Shown piece by piece: positions 1 to 12,552 of a stretch of DNA of 64,000 nucleotides. Numbering within the stretch: the first letter of the stretch is position 1; each line of letters begins with the position of its first letter. This DNA comes from Thalassia testudinum. Its lineage: Eukaryota; Streptophyta; Magnoliopsida; Alismatales; Hydrocharitaceae. The translations under genes were made by a program, and so were the position numbers. The stretch lies in NCBI GenBank assembly GCA_037157565.1, contig JAZHRO010000073.1:97442001-97506000 (forward strand), written 5' to 3'. The notes beneath the pieces are model-generated. The model was given only the letters and a program-made list of their open reading frames with translations, did no database searches and was not told the origin of the DNA.

Positions 1-1388
1 TAGGCCCTAGCAAACATCTTTGTCATGGAGATGTGATTAGACATTTTTCTTCTTAAATTGTTTCTTAAGTTTAGAATCCAGTACATTTACTTCACTTGCA
101 CGTAGACTGGGTAATGGATCTTTGAAGAAAACCAATAAGCTTTTTTAGTCTACTGAACCTTTGGATAGTTAATAGGGAGTCAGGCATACTATCTTCTAGT
201 AGATCCACCTCATATTTGTGAGAAGAAAGTAAAGAGATTACTGGTGCGCTAAGTCTAGTGCAAGGACTCTTAACTTTTGGACAATTAGATGATGATACTT
301 CAAAGTTAGGCATAGTTTTTGCTCTTTGTTTCTATGTGCGTACATTGTGTGAATTCTTGAGAGTCATCAAATAAGGCAGATACACAAAGATTGAGTAATA
401 ATAAAGCTGTGAATGACAATGGTGGATGGTTACGACCATCCTTCATAGAGTCCTCGGCTGATGGAGGGTAGTAATGTCAAAGGTCAGAAATACGCTTGTC
501 CTATCCATTCCTTCCCAATGCTGAGAAGTAGGCACTTCCACCAAATAAGCCACACAATATCCTCTTGACCATTATCATCCCTAATAATGCCTCATAAATA
601 AAAGTCTACGTCATGTTATGTTGATTTATAAAGAAAGAAAAAATAAGAGAAAGAAACAATTATATTAAAAAAAAAAACAGAGAGAAAAGAGAGAAAGAAA
701 TGAAAAAGAAAAGAGTCCAAGTTTATAGTTTTATCTTCGTGATGATGTTTCTGAGGCAACAAAAACACCCATCGCGATCCACCAAATATGACCCATATTT
801 ACCTTTCAGTATTTCTGATCGTCCGAATACTGGTTGAGGACTCTAACTTAGTTGTAGAGTTATTAGGACTTTAGTTGAAGTGTGAATGCCATGTGAGGCC
901 ACAAAATAGTGAGTACATTTACAAAATCTATCGAGATTTGTGATCTCAACAGTGAGCACAAAGGAACATCAAGAGAGCACAGTTGTTTAGCCTCTCTCTG
1001 AGTGGACTCATTTGATAGTTTGGATATCTAGAGTCTGTAGTACTAGACAACATGTAGCACCAGATGAGTGTGTGACACTAAATACCAATCCATTCAACTC
1101 GATATCTCTTACCTAACCCAAAAAGCCAGGGTCAAATTTACAGATTATTTTCTGCTTTTTCCTCGAGGGAAGTAGTTGCCTATCCTGATAGAAATATTTA
1201 CCAACGGATAAGTACAAATTGCAAATGTAAGTTGGTTATTTTCACTTGGATCTGTTACATAGGCTATTATCACTTCACATTTGTCTGGGTCTCGAAAGTT
1301 TTGAAATAAGGAAAGAAGAAATCTTCTGATTACCTCTATTGTTTTTCATTTTTGCTAGGGACTAGCAAAACTTAGGCAAGGGGGTATT
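1..1388 (+). mobile_element. E1: 3' non-coding end of a Ty3/gypsy (Athila-like) element
   Basis: No open frame of note is present. Bases about 60-1380 resemble, segment by segment, the 3' non-coding part of element E2 (8050-8381 and 12610-13766). Shared blocks include the text around 'tcctcggctgatggaggg' (near 450), 'taggcacttccaccaaataagcc' (near 530), and the terminal hairpin with polypurine tract. This makes it the 3' internal tail of a related element whose coding part lies left of the window. It contains A-rich tracts near 640-710. It ends at the polypurine tract before the LTR that starts at 1389. Confidence 0.7.
1351..1388 (+). promoter_or_regulatory. E1 terminal hairpin and polypurine tract (plus-strand primer)
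   Basis: GCTAGGGACTAGC (1354-1366, arms GCTAG/CTAGC) is followed by AAAACTTAGGCAAGGGGG and then by the LTR start TGAT. The same hairpin-plus-polypurine layout precedes the 3' LTRs of E2, H, B, C and A in this window. By family knowledge the polypurine tract primes plus-strand DNA synthesis. The role of the hairpin is unknown. Confidence 0.75.
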
Positions 1389-2600
1389 TGATGAGTCCAA
1401 TTTATTGGACTAATTATTAGCCTAAGTAGGTTAGTTACTACATTTTAGAGTATATTAATATTTGTATTTGATTATAAAATAAATGCATGCATTATAATTT
1501 ATATTTGTAAAGTTTATCTGATATTATAAATAATTATATGCATTGCAGGAATCAAGCACAGCCAAATCTCATTTTTAAGACATCTGGACCTTACTCTGGA
1601 CGTCTGATGATGTTGACAATATACACCACAACTTAGCCGTATCTACCTCCATGTGCATAACCTCCTCGCCAGCCTCAACACATCGTTTCCCCATCACCTC
1701 GCTATTGCCTTTTAGCTGTTGGAGAATGCCAAGTCCTCCAGAAATGGCAGAAGGTTTATAAAAGAACTCACCACATGCAGGCAGAGAGATCTTCCTCCCC
1801 CCCTGCGGGGATATCCTCCATCTCCACCACCATGAAGGAGGCGTGCACCGTGGACTTCAGCGAGCACCATGGTCTCTGTGCACCTGCCTCCCGCCTTCGT
1901 CCTCTCGGCGATCACACGGTGACAGCGTGCGGCCACCATCACGAACCCCCTCACTGTGCACAACACATCATGCATCACTAGCCTCTCACTTCTCTCACCG
2001 CACGCTACGCCCTCACACACCCGCAATCCCTCGCCTACGCCAACTCCAACCTGCATGCTCACACAGCAGACCCTGCTCTCCAACCACGTTCTAGTCGCGT
2101 GAGTGCACAGCTAAAGATGCACCCCAGCCTACTTGTGCGCTCCTCCTCTCCTTCATCTTCTTCTTCTCCACCGGCATTGAAGGAACCCAAACATGCAACC
2201 GCCTCCTCGCTTCATATGGCCATTACAAGCACCCAAACTCACTGTCGACCTCGTCGCTCTCCTCGTCTCACGCCCCCAACCCTCGTGCACCCACCAACTG
2301 CCCGCCACGAACGCCACCTACCATTGACGTGGCCGACGTTCTCCTTCGCCGTCTGGCCACGTCCGACCACCTTCGGCCGCTACGTCATGACCATCGTGAA
2401 GGCCACTCCTCAGAGACACACCACCAGCTACCACACCATCTGCCGACTCCTCTTCGCGCGAGCACAAGAGGAAGTATTCCCCTATTTCTCTACAGTGAAG
2501 CCCCTATTAGTAAATACGAATAATGCCATTGTAGAGAATACTATTCATTTATTTATCTCCTTATTATAATAAGACAGAATTACATGAATGTCCCTCAAGT
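1389..2600 (+). repeat. E1 3' LTR (right end uncertain)
   Basis: It begins TGATGAG directly after the polypurine tract. Its first 22 bases contain the perfect inverted repeat GTCCAAT-TT-ATTGGAC (1395-1410). The phrase TCTGGACGTCTGATG near 1595 recurs in the E2 LTR near 14305, so the two LTRs are distant relatives. The middle (1650-2460) is C-rich and gives overlapping spurious open frames on both strands. An inverted repeat TCTCTACA (2487-2494) / TGTAGAGA (2530-2537) lies near the end. I found no clear terminal CA with a target duplication, so the right limit is approximate. Confidence 0.55.
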
Positions 2601-5048
2601 TCAATTGAATGACGAATAGTGCATTTATCTCTTAACTAATCAAGTATGGGATATTGATTATAGGGAATGGGTTCAGTTTTGATTTATATTAACGATATTT
2701 GTCAGTACTACGATTACGATTCACGTATGCCATAGTGGTGATTTTACATAAAACCTCCCTATATTTTTAAGTAATTACATAAATGCTAAACTTATGTTGA
2801 AAATGAAGTGCAATAACTAGTATGCATACCCACTGAGATTCCCTAATAAACAAGACATGATTCACTAGTCTAAATACGCTAATTCCTCCCTATGGAGATG
2901 GCCTAACTCTTCATGGTTAGTTTTGAATTATTGAATATTTTTGAAAAGCAATTTTCTACCATGGAACGAACTGCAATGACACAACATTCTATGTTAAAGT
3001 TTTCAATGAAAACGAAGATCGCTCTTTAAAATTTACAAAAAAAGAAAATTCTTTCTTTGGCGTGTGTTTTTAAATAGGAAACTATTTAAACACACCAAAG
3101 TCAGATTTGGAACTCTGGCCAAAAATTGTTGATGATTTTAAAAAAATTTATTGCCATCAAATTAGGCATTCAAAAGTCTTGGGATCTAGGTCTGATATTA
3201 GGTTTTCAAACCAGCTTTCCAGCGCAACCTTTTATTTGGAAAAATTCGCATAGTGGAAGGGGTCAGAACAGTCTACACTCTAATTTTATATAACTTTAAA
3301 TGTTAGTTCTGACCTCTACATAAATTAGATCTCTTTGAAATTTGTGGGGTTCGAAAGCCACTGAAAGATAGTTATTTTTGTAAATTTTCAAGAATTTTTG
3401 GATTTCTTTTGATACTATTTCAAACTGAATTACTCACAGGGGGTCTATCTGGCCTATATGACCTCCTAAAACTAAAAAATTCTTGAAAAATTGCACAAAA
3501 TAGTAAAAATCTTATAAAAATATTCCATGAAAAACTCATTGAAAAGGGAAGATCTCTACCAAATTTCGTCTTATTTTGATTTATTTACTGATTTGGGGAG
3601 TGATTTCAAGTCAGACTAAGGTCTGATAGCAGGTTGTTAGAAGCATAAACCCTAGGTGTTTAACGTTATGGTTTAAATTTAAAGATCCAAAACGAACCTG
3701 TTTGAGCCTAATTTGGGTGTGATTGCATGAGAAGGGATTTACTGTGACTGGTTGTCTTCCCCTCACCCACTTAAATTGAATTTGATCTACATTTCAACTT
3801 AGGCAACCAATTAGGTCTATTTCACTTAGTAGTGGTGCATTAGGACCATTATTTTCCTTGATTGGGTCACACCACTTCAACCTTATTGGACTTAAAAGCA
3901 TCATATAGACCTATCTGATATTAGGGTTTCCACACTAAGGTAGAGCACATTTGCATGCCATACTAAAAGGAAATTCATATAAAAATTAGGACTTGCAAAA
4001 ACTGTTACGTGCTCCACCACAACCTTGTTTGAATTGACTTAAATAAGGAAACCCTAAAAGAAAAAAATTAATACAAGCACTTGAACCATAAAAGGCACTA
4101 CACCAATTAAAGCTTGTATTGCAAACCCTTTGTCTGCGCACTTCACACTCTAAATGCATTTTAAGGGCAACACCCCCAAAATGCCCAATCACATTCCAAG
4201 AGCACTCTAAGCCCAAGCCTAAAACTTAGTAGACATGTCCTAGGCAAGACAAATTTACTTGGTAACCAAAATTTAATTGGGTAAAAATCAAGGCTTTATT
4301 TATTTGGGCCAACTGGTGACAAGGAAGGTTGGTGCAGTAACCGCATTAACCTCTAGTGGTGTCCCGCCATGTGGGGTGTCCTAGGGCGTCCCACCATTCT
4401 GGCCAGCCAAGTAATTCAAGGGTTGGTTTAACCTAGTTCCATTTCAGGGTACCAAGTTTAGATTCAATTAGGGTATACAATTTAAGGCTAGCATGTTTGC
4501 TTGATTTGGGGCTCTCTCATCTTTCTTCCTAGGCCCTTCCCTTAATTCCACCAGTCCCTTGTAGCTAGTTGTGTCTTCCTAAGGAAACCTATCACTTATC
4601 TCTATCCGCATCTTTTCTCAAATATCCATGAACTCATATCACTTTTGACCCTCAGGGTCCTCTATCTCCCAACCCAACCATGATTTTGACTCCTTCTAGT
4701 TAGGAGACTCATCCTAACTAGCTGGGATATGATCATCCTTATCCCCTAGCTTATCTAGAACCTGAACCTCATGGATCCAACCCTTATCTAGATCAGAACT
4801 AATTGAAAGCCATAGTTGCTGAATTCTAGGAATATAACAAGGACTATACAGATCAATGTGCTAAGCTCCTGGAGCAAATTAGATGATCTCAGGCACAATC
4901 TCAATCTTATCACTCCTCCCAGGAACAAGAGACTTGGAACAACGAGCCTAGTGGGTCTAGTGACCCATATTTTGGATCCACTAGCTACTCTACTGATTCT
5001 TGCTACCATGGGATGGTATCCTAGACTCAGCCAACCCAAAAGGGACCT
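2601..5048 (+). mobile_element. E2: 5' leader of a non-autonomous Athila-like element
   Basis: This is a non-coding, AT-rich stretch upstream of the E2 gag/protease frame. It carries the conserved leader stem AGTGGTG/CACCACT (3831-3837 and 3870-3876) that is also found downstream of the primer site in A, B, C and D. It also holds a long hairpin with a GAAA loop at 3055-3100. I could not find a primer-binding site or a 5' LTR matching the E2 3' LTR, so the true 5' end is missing, highly mutated, or lost at the junction with E1. Confidence 0.5.
3055..3100 (+). other. Long hairpin with GAAA loop in the E2 leader
   Basis: The left arm 3055-3077 begins CTTTGGCGTGTG and ends TAAATAG. The right arm 3082-3100 begins CTATTTAAACAC and ends CCAAAG. 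The arms pair over 19 bases with two 2-base bulges on the left side, and the loop is GAAA. Function is unknown. I found no copy elsewhere in the window. Confidence 0.6.
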
Positions 5049-7445
5049 TTGAACCTAATTTGTGATTTGGGTAGATCATTTAAGGAATGCATCATTTCTG
5101 ATACTCCTGTACCTGATGATATATCACTAATGAATTGGAATAATGGATCACAAGTACAGGACCACATAACAGGTTCTCAATCAACTCCCTCTATAGTCAG
5201 CCCCACTCAAGGTGATACACCTATTGATTCATATCCACATTTGTATAACCCTGAGTGGAGAAATAATCCAGATCTTTCATGGCCACCACAAAGACTGACT
5301 CAGACTGAATATCAATCTAGGCCAGCCCAATATTCCACTCAAACCACATTAGGGCAACCATCTAGTCCAACCCAACTAGCAACCACCCTTGAAGATATCA
5401 TGAACATTTTGTTGGACTTTGATAAGAAAAATGAAGAAAGGATGACTAAGTTGGAAAATCAAGTGAAATCTCAAGGGGATCAAATCAAGAGACTTCAAGA
5501 ATCACTTTATCGCCAGATGCAAATGACTTTTCACTCCTGTTCTCCACCTATTCTTCTGACCCCTCCTCCAATCTATCATACATGCCATTGTGCAGGGGTC
5601 AAATCTGTGGCCTCTAAAAGGAAGAGAAAAGCTAAGAGCCCACCCAAATGATCTGATTTGGGCTCAACCAAAAATCATAAGACCAAACCCACATCAAGCT
5701 CTGAATTAGACTCTAGGGACAAAAAGAAGAAAAAGGCTTCTGAAGTTGATTTGTCCTATTTTCCCTTTCTAGAGGCCTTAAAGAAAGAGTCACAAAAGAA
5801 GAAAAAGACTTGCACACCTAAAGAGGTGGTTTTATCGGCTAACATATGTGCATTTGTTTCTGGCACTCTACCACCCAAAAAGACCGACCCAAGAAAACCT
5901 TTCATATCTTGTGCCATCAAGGGATTCACCTTCAACAAAGCCCCTGTGGATCTAGGGTCTTCCATTAGCTTGATTCCTATAGCCCTTTTTTACCACAGCA
6001 GACTTGGAGATCTGCACCACACACCTGTCACCATTAGAATGGCAGATGGCTCCATCAAAACACCTAACGGGGTAGTTCAAGATGTGATTATTAAAGTGCA
6101 AGGTCTTAGCTTTCCAGTCGATTTTATTATCTTGGACATGAATATACTGGAGAAGCTAAGTAATTCACCCATTATTCTAGGTTGACCTTTCTTGGCTACG
6201 GCCAATGCACAGATTGACTGTTACTCAGGATGTATGGAGATGAGTAGCGGCAATGAGAAGATTCACTTTGATATGTATGCAACTATTAAGAAAACAAAGT
6301 CAGGGTATTTTCTGGATGACATGGAAAGTGAGTCGGAGGGTAATTCGGAAGAAACTATGGCAATTGACACCTAGGTAGAACCACATGACCCAAATCAACA
6401 ATCCACTAGATCACATAAGTCATCATCAATACAGGATAAAATCTTTGATAGCATGGTTGACTATCTTGACCGACCTAGCCCAATTCAAACCCCTACCCCT
6501 TGCAATGAATCCTAGATTACCCAATTGATCAAAATGGTTCATGAAATAAAAGAAGCTAGTGTTAAAGAATATGATTATATCAGAAAAGAGCTTCATAGAA
6601 TCCGGGACGAGCAACAAAAATCAGAAACATTTGAATTTGGGTCAGGTGTGCCACAACCAATTTGTGATTCGGTGGTGGTCATGCAGGATTCTGTTGATCA
6701 AACACCCGAGGTGGGCAATATTGATAATCCTATTGAAGTTGAGAATGGAGATTTATTTGAGAATCTTGATCTTGATTTAGGGCCTGAGTACCAATCATTT
6801 CATTTTTAGGAACCAAGTATTAAGGGACCTGAATATGATTTTGTTGTATTTGAGAATACCCATGGAGACATTGATGAATTAATTCAAATGATCTCATACA
6901 CGGAGCAACAAAATCAAAAGGACTGTAACAACTCCTCAATCAATGATTCAGCCCATTCCACTTTCACAGAGGGACTCACTACTAAATCTCATGACCAATT
7001 TCATCTAAGTGAGAAGGAAATATCCCCTAATGAAAAGGATATTCAAGAGATTGAAAGGTTATTAGGGATTTCATATGATGAGTTATCGGAGGAAGCTAAA
7101 AATTTTGGGGAATCATGTGATAATTGAGAATTAGAATTGAAAATTTTTGAAGAGATAAAAGAACATGATACCCAAACAACCTTGGTCGTGACAATGACTG
7201 ATCACTGGACCTTGATTTCTAAATCTGACTACACTACTTGGGTCATGCCTTCCATTCATTACCATTATCAAGACCCATATGATTTCACCCCACACGACTC
7301 TACCCGTACCCCTACCACCCACATTCTCCATCACCTCTTTGGGAAGCCTTCACCTTCATTTCTTCCAGGCACCCGTAATTATCTGTCTTTCTTCTGTACA
7401 ATCTGGCTGCAGATTTTCCCAAGCTCCATCATAGCATTTTCCTGA
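5049..7445 (+). pseudogene. E2 gag-remnant, aspartic protease and acidic tail, broken only by nonsense codons
   Basis: One continuous frame of about 800 codons runs through the region, interrupted by stops at 5649, 6183, 6372, about 6510, 6807 and 7125, with no frameshift. The N-terminal part has a PEWRNNPDLSW motif, like NWRTNPNHSW in the A gag, and then a charged helix (about 5400-5520) likely to be a coiled coil. The retropepsin region (about 5900-6250) has VDLGSSISLIP as the active-site equivalent of LDLGASINLIP in A, followed by RMADGSIK, DFIILDM and the PIILG-PFLATA end. The region after 6300 is acidic, with YQDPYDF near 7263 and HHLFGKP near 7334. The DPYD motif recurs in B, C and D, and HLFGKP recurs in H. 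No reverse transcriptase or integrase follows. I read it as a dead, non-autonomous gag-protease gene. The real start is uncertain because position 5049 is not an ATG. Confidence 0.75.
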
Positions 7446-8366
7446 TTATTTGGCTCAGAATTTGGATAGCTGGTCCGCGTTTGTGGCCTGCTGTTGGGGA
7501 ACGAGATTAAAATTCTTATCATCTTACTCGCCATTCTCAATACTGTATTGATATATCCTCTTCTAGTGTATGCCCAGATGGAGGCATTAATCTCAGCACT
7601 TATATATAGCATATTTTATTTGGCATATTTTCCTGCATATTCAATTTCAGGTGTTGGAATAAGTGGAATGTCAAAATTCAGGAGCCATTCCAGGTGAATT
7701 CTACCCATTTACTCCCTGTCTTAATTTATTTTTCATTGTATTCATGCAGGAGGACATGTAGGGAAATAGGTATGGGGGGTAGTAATTGTAAACTGAAAAT
7801 TTTTTTGCAAACAACTAGGAAAAACCTTTCGTACATCATGCTAATTGCACTTTAGGGTCCTCAAATTGTGAACAAATGACTCCATCTCCAATGCTCTCAT
7901 TGGAGATAAAAATCATCCGTAACAGCCACTTTAGACTCATCCACTCCCCTTTTTGCTCTAAATTTAGGGTCAAGTTGAATATGACCCGAATTAGGGAAAT
8001 TTTTGAACTGCAACTTTGAAAGGTTACAAATAGCATTTAAATATATTGCATTCATGAGTAAGATTTTTATCAAGAGAATGTATTAAGGATTTCATCCTCT
8101 AGTTGATTTCTGTAATCTGGAATCCAGTACAATTTTCACTCACATGTAGAATTTGCAATGGATTCACAGTGAAGGCTGATAAACATCATTAGTCTATCGA
8201 GAAGAAGCAGTGCTTCTTTTCTTGAACCCCTAGACAGTGTTTTGGTTGTCAGGCTGATTTTCTTCCAAAAATCCACCAAATAATGTGAGATGAGAATAAA
8301 GTGTACTGGTGCTCTAAGATTAGTGCAAGGAATCTGGAATCCTAGATAATTAGGTAATGATACTCA
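7446..8366 (+). mobile_element. E2 3' non-coding region, part 1 (before LINE-1)
   Basis: This has no coding support. It contains the internal polypurine module at 7750-7780 and ends at the 15-bp target of LINE-1. The stretch from about 8050 resembles the left edge of the window (E1), including the words 'aatccagtac' and 'tctattgag/tctatcgag'-like text. Confidence 0.6.
7750..7780 (+). promoter_or_regulatory. E2 internal polypurine module
   Basis: GAGGACATG is followed 14 bases later by TAGGTATGGGGGGT. The same pair of words follows the coding frame in A (37609), B (41869, minus), C (49758, minus) and H (19679, minus). It is a candidate second plus-strand primer site. Confidence 0.6.
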
Positions 8367-8381
8367 AAGATTAGGAATAAT
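8367..8381 (+). repeat. LINE-1 target-site duplication, left copy
   Basis: AAGATTAGGAATAAT is found here and again at 12595-12609, on either side of the LINE. A 15-bp direct repeat is typical of target-primed reverse transcription. Confidence 0.9.
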
Positions 8382-8383
8382 CT

Positions 8384-8986
8384 TTGATTCTCAGGTGTGG
8401 GGGCAGCTCTTGGATGCTCCTTTTGAATTTTGTTGTGGAAAACAAGGAGGTCGTGTCTAGACATCACCCCCCCTCTTATGTTGAGGTGCTGAAAACCAAA
8501 GTTCCTTCTTTGCAACCAAACTGTTCTAGTCAGGAGGTGGTGGCAGAATGCACTAAAGGTAGGGAATTGATAGATGTGGTAGGGAGCTTGGGAGTTGAGG
8601 AGTTGAGGACTGAAGCTCTAGAGGATGTGGCTGAAGTACCTCTGATCCAAAAGGTAGCTGTAGTGCTGGCTGAAGAAGGGGTGGAACTGAATGTGATTAA
8701 TGATGCTGTGGTTGAGGACCTGAAAGCCCATTCTTGTGATCCTGCTAATTCTGTTCTGGTGGACTCTGTGAATTCGTTGGACTTGCAGAATTGCTCCCCT
8801 ATGGCTAATGTCGTGCACTTGAAGTCAAAGACTCCTTCTACTGCTAGGATTGGGAAACCTCCCTACAAGCTGAGGCTAAGAAGGCACACTCCTACACAAA
8901 GAGTTGATGAATATGTCATTGCAGCTGTGATGAAGGTTGGCAAAGCTTCTGCAGCTAAGAAGGGGATAGACCTGACTCCCAAATGA
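8384..8986 (+). pseudogene. LINE-1 ORF1 fragment (C-terminal part)
   Basis: This is about 200 codons without a stop and is the 3' part of the L1 ORF1, whose product is an RNA-binding chaperone in the family. No zinc knuckle is visible, which fits loss of the 5' part. The end is basic (LRLRRHTPTQRV near 8870). The stop TGA at 8984 overlaps the ATG of ORF2 at 8983 as ATGA, suggesting coupled translation of ORF2 in the parent element. The apparent start at 8384 lies next to the insertion junction and is not a genuine initiation site. Confidence 0.65.
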
Positions 8987-11900
8987 GGGTCCTAACCTGG
9001 AATGTGCGTGGGCTGCGCGATAAGAGTAGGAGGGGGTCTCTGCTTAGATATTTGCGAGAATGGGAAATTGACTGTGCCATCCTTCAAGAGACACACATAG
9101 ATTGTGAGTCTGACAGGGCATGGGTGGAGATGAGAGCAGATCTTGCAAATGACATTATGGTGATCAATAACAATGGCAGATCTGGAGGAATTGCCATCTG
9201 GTGGAAGAAGCAGCTATTGTGTTTGGAGGAGGTTTCTGTGGCTAGACACCTTCTGACTTGCAGATTCAAAAGAGGCCAGGGGGACAATGTCTTCTTTGTG
9301 ACTGGTATGTATGGTCCAAATGATCCTAACAGAAGGCAGGAGCTGTGGGAGGATTGGAACCTGGTTGTAGATTTTGTAGATGGGGGGCTTGGCTTGTTGG
9401 AGGGGACTTCAATTGTACTTTATTGGGGAGTGACAGACCTAATGGGGTGGTGGATAGCTCTACCACTGGATTCCAATTGATGGTCCAGGCCTTGAGAATG
9501 TGTGATTTTCCTTCATTAGGTGTTGAATTCAGTTGGAGGTATGGTAATGGGCTCATGTCCAAGATTGACAGGTTTTTTGGCATTGCTGTGCTGATGAATC
9601 TCTTTCAGATGTCCTTTGTTTGTGGTCTTGAATGCCCATTCTTTGACCATACACCCTTAGTATGGGACAATGGTGAATAGGTGGTGGCTGGTTCCTACTT
9701 CAAATTTAGAAAGTCTTGGCTGAGGGAACCAAGTTTTAGAGACATGTTTGAGAGCTGGTGGAGGTCACAGTAGGGTGAAGGCACGGCTACCTTCAGATTG
9801 GCTTCCAAGATTGTGGCTTTGAAAGGTATGCTGAAGAAATATGGCGATATTATCTCTGTCCTCAGACATTAGAAGCGTCGTGAGGCCTTGCTGAAGATTC
9901 AATAACTGGATACCAATTAAGTTGTGGCTCATCTGTCTGAGCTGGCCCTTGTAGATAGAAAGAGATGGCAGGGGGTGGTGATTGAAGAAGACCTGAAACT
10001 GGAGATGGATTGGAGGGAGCATTCTAAGCAGCTGTGGCTAAGTGAGGGGGATGCAAACACTAAATTCTTTCACCTGGCTGCCAATTCTAGGAGAAGAACT
10101 AATCTGATCTCTTCAATTGTTATATAAGGGTAGAGAATTACCTCCATATCTGATATCAGAGCTAAGTCTATCAAGTATTTCAAGGAATCTTCAAGAGCTG
10201 CAGGTAGGGGTAGTTGGAGGATGAAAGCTAGTGATCTACCCAAAATTAATGAGACTCAGGGGTCCAACCTGATTGAACCCATATCTGAAGCTGAAGTCCT
10301 GAAGGCCATTAAGGATCTCAACTGTGAAGGGTTGCCTGGTCCTGATGGAATCTAAGTTTTCTTCTACAAAGAACTGTGGGATATTGTGGGCATTGAGGTT
10401 ATGGAAGTGATTAGAGAGTTTGAAAGTGGCAATTTTGGCTTTGAAAGGATAAATAGATCTTATATGTTTCTTCTGCCAAAGACCCTGGGTGTTGAATCCT
10501 TTTAGGAGTTTAGACCTATTGCCTTCTCTAACTCCTTGTACTTGGTGATTGGCAAGGTCCTGGCCAATAGATTGAGGCCTATCTTGCAAGATCTGATCCA
10601 TCCTGCTCAATCAGCATTCCTCCCTGGCAGATCTCTGCAAGAATCATTTATCATGGCCTAAGAGATGATTTATGGCTGGCATAAGAGAAAATGCAAGGCC
10701 TTCCTTCGGAAGGTTGACTTTCATAAAGCTTATGACTCCATCAGTTGGCCTTATCTATGGGATGTGCTCAAAAGAAGGGGCTTTCCTTCTACTTGGATCT
10801 ATTGGGTTAAAAGATGTATTACCACTGCCTCTTTCACCCCTCTAATAAATGGAAAACCCTGTGGTGCGTGGATTCAGCCCCAACATGGTATCAGGCAAGG
10901 ATGCCCCCTGGCTCCCCTGATCTTCAATCTGGAAGTTGACAGCTTGGCTTGGTTTGCTTGTAAGCTTGCTAAAGCTGGTCTTGTTAGAGGATATTCATTA
11001 TCTTGCAGGAATAATCTGGCCCCCATTCTTCAATATGCAGATGATACTATTTTTTTTTGTTGAAGGGTCCATGGATGAAGCATTGGCTCTGCATCATATG
11101 GTTAATATTTTTGGTGAGCTTTCTGGATTGAGTTGAATGGAGATAAGTCTAGTTTGGTCTGCTTTGGTTTACCTGAGTTGGAGCAAGATGCTTTGGCAGC
11201 TGTTTTGATGACTCCCTGCATCAGTCTTCCTATCAAATATCCAGGGCTGCCTTTGAGGTGTTCCAGGATGAAGAAGAGTGATTGGAACTGCCTTTTTGAC
11301 AAGATTTCTATGAAATTAGATGGCTGGCATAGCAGTTTCCTTTCAAAAGGTGGAAGACTTGTCTTGCTCAACTCAGTGGTCACCTCCATCCCTATTTTCT
11401 ACTTTTCCATATTTAAAGCACCAAAATCCATTTGGAAAAGGTTGGATGTGATGAGGAAGAGGTTCTTTTGGAAGGGAGCTAGACATGAGGGTAGGTTCTT
11501 ACAACCTCTCAAATGGGATCAGATCAACTATACAAAAGAGAGGGGTGGTCTTGGGATTAAATCCCTAAAGCATTTTAATGATGCCCTGCTACTTAAATGG
11601 ATTGTTAAACTGTTGCAAGGTGACCTGAAGCCATGGTCTGTTCTGATTAAAGACATATATGGAGCATCCAACAACATGCTGTCTAGACTTCAACCCAAAT
11701 GTCCTTCTCTCTTATGGAAATCTGTGACTAAGGCATTGATAGATCACTTCCATTTGCTGCAACCGTCACTTAGAGATGGCAGGTCCTTCAGTTTTTGGAA
11801 GGAGGGGTGGTCTGAGCTAGGTGTCTTGAAGGAGCTCTATCTAAGAGCTTTTGCTGCAGCAGCTGACAAGGATGCCACTGTCAGCAAGGTCTGGTCCTGC

Positions 11901-12450
11901 AGCAGCAACAACTAGAATCTGGATGGTGAGGAGCCTAGCAGAAGAGCTACTCGGCTGTGGGAAGAAAGGAGAAGGCTTATCTCAGACCTTGAGAGCTTTA
12001 GACCTAGGCTTGGAATGGAGGACAAATACCTTTGGGAGGGGATTTATAGTGCCCAATCTGGCTATAACAGAATGTTGAGCATTGAAGATGGATGGAGATG
12101 TGATTCCATTTACTAGAAGATCTGGTTGTTAAAAATTCCTCTCAAGGTACAAATTTTTCTCTGGCTATGCAGGAGAGAGGGTTTAATCGCAAGTGATCTA
12201 CACCACAGAAGGTTGGGAATTGATCACCATGTTTTTTTTGCATGAGATGAATACTAACAATGTAAATCACCTCCTTTCTTCTTGCCTTGTCATTGATGCC
12301 ATCTAGAGAAAAATATGTCAGGAGTCATTACCAGAGTGGGATTCTATCTGGCACAGGTTTGATGTGAGTGGGAAGCCTCATGTTCACATGGCTGCTACTA
12401 TTTGGTGTGTATGGAAGGCAAGGAATGAGACTTTTTCAGGAGAGGCTAGT
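8983..12450 (+). pseudogene. LINE-1 ORF2: endonuclease, reverse transcriptase, zf-RVT (broken)
   Basis: The apurinic-like endonuclease starts with RVLTWNVRGLRDK and has ILQETHI, GMYGPNDP, GGDFNC, SKIDRFF and FDHTPLVWD, the expected order of metal and active-site motifs. A frameshift near 9345-9480 separates its two halves. The reverse transcriptase (about 10230-11130) has GPDGI, FRPIAFSNS, KVDFHKAYDSISW, RQGCPLAPLIFNL and the catalytic QYADDT. The C-terminal part ends in a zf-RVT-like region near 12100 (KIWLLKIPLKVQIFLWLCRR). Stops occur at 9678, within the RT finger domain (near 10355, 10503 and 10660), after 11910 and later. A T-run near 11050 and a change before 11133 shift the frame and then restore it. 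The gene cannot make an active protein as it stands. Confidence 0.9.
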
Positions 12451-12552
12451 ATGTTGTGAAAGTATTGTAAGAGAGTGTTGGTCCCTCATACACTCTTGGG
12501 GATCCTTTTTGTAATTTCCCTTACGTGTTCATATAATATACTGCTCTGGACT

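Noticed and set aside
1712..2569. Overlapping open frames of 60-156 codons on both strands in the E1 LTR
   Set aside because: They arise from C-rich LTR sequence, overlap on opposite strands, and show no domain or conserved counterpart.
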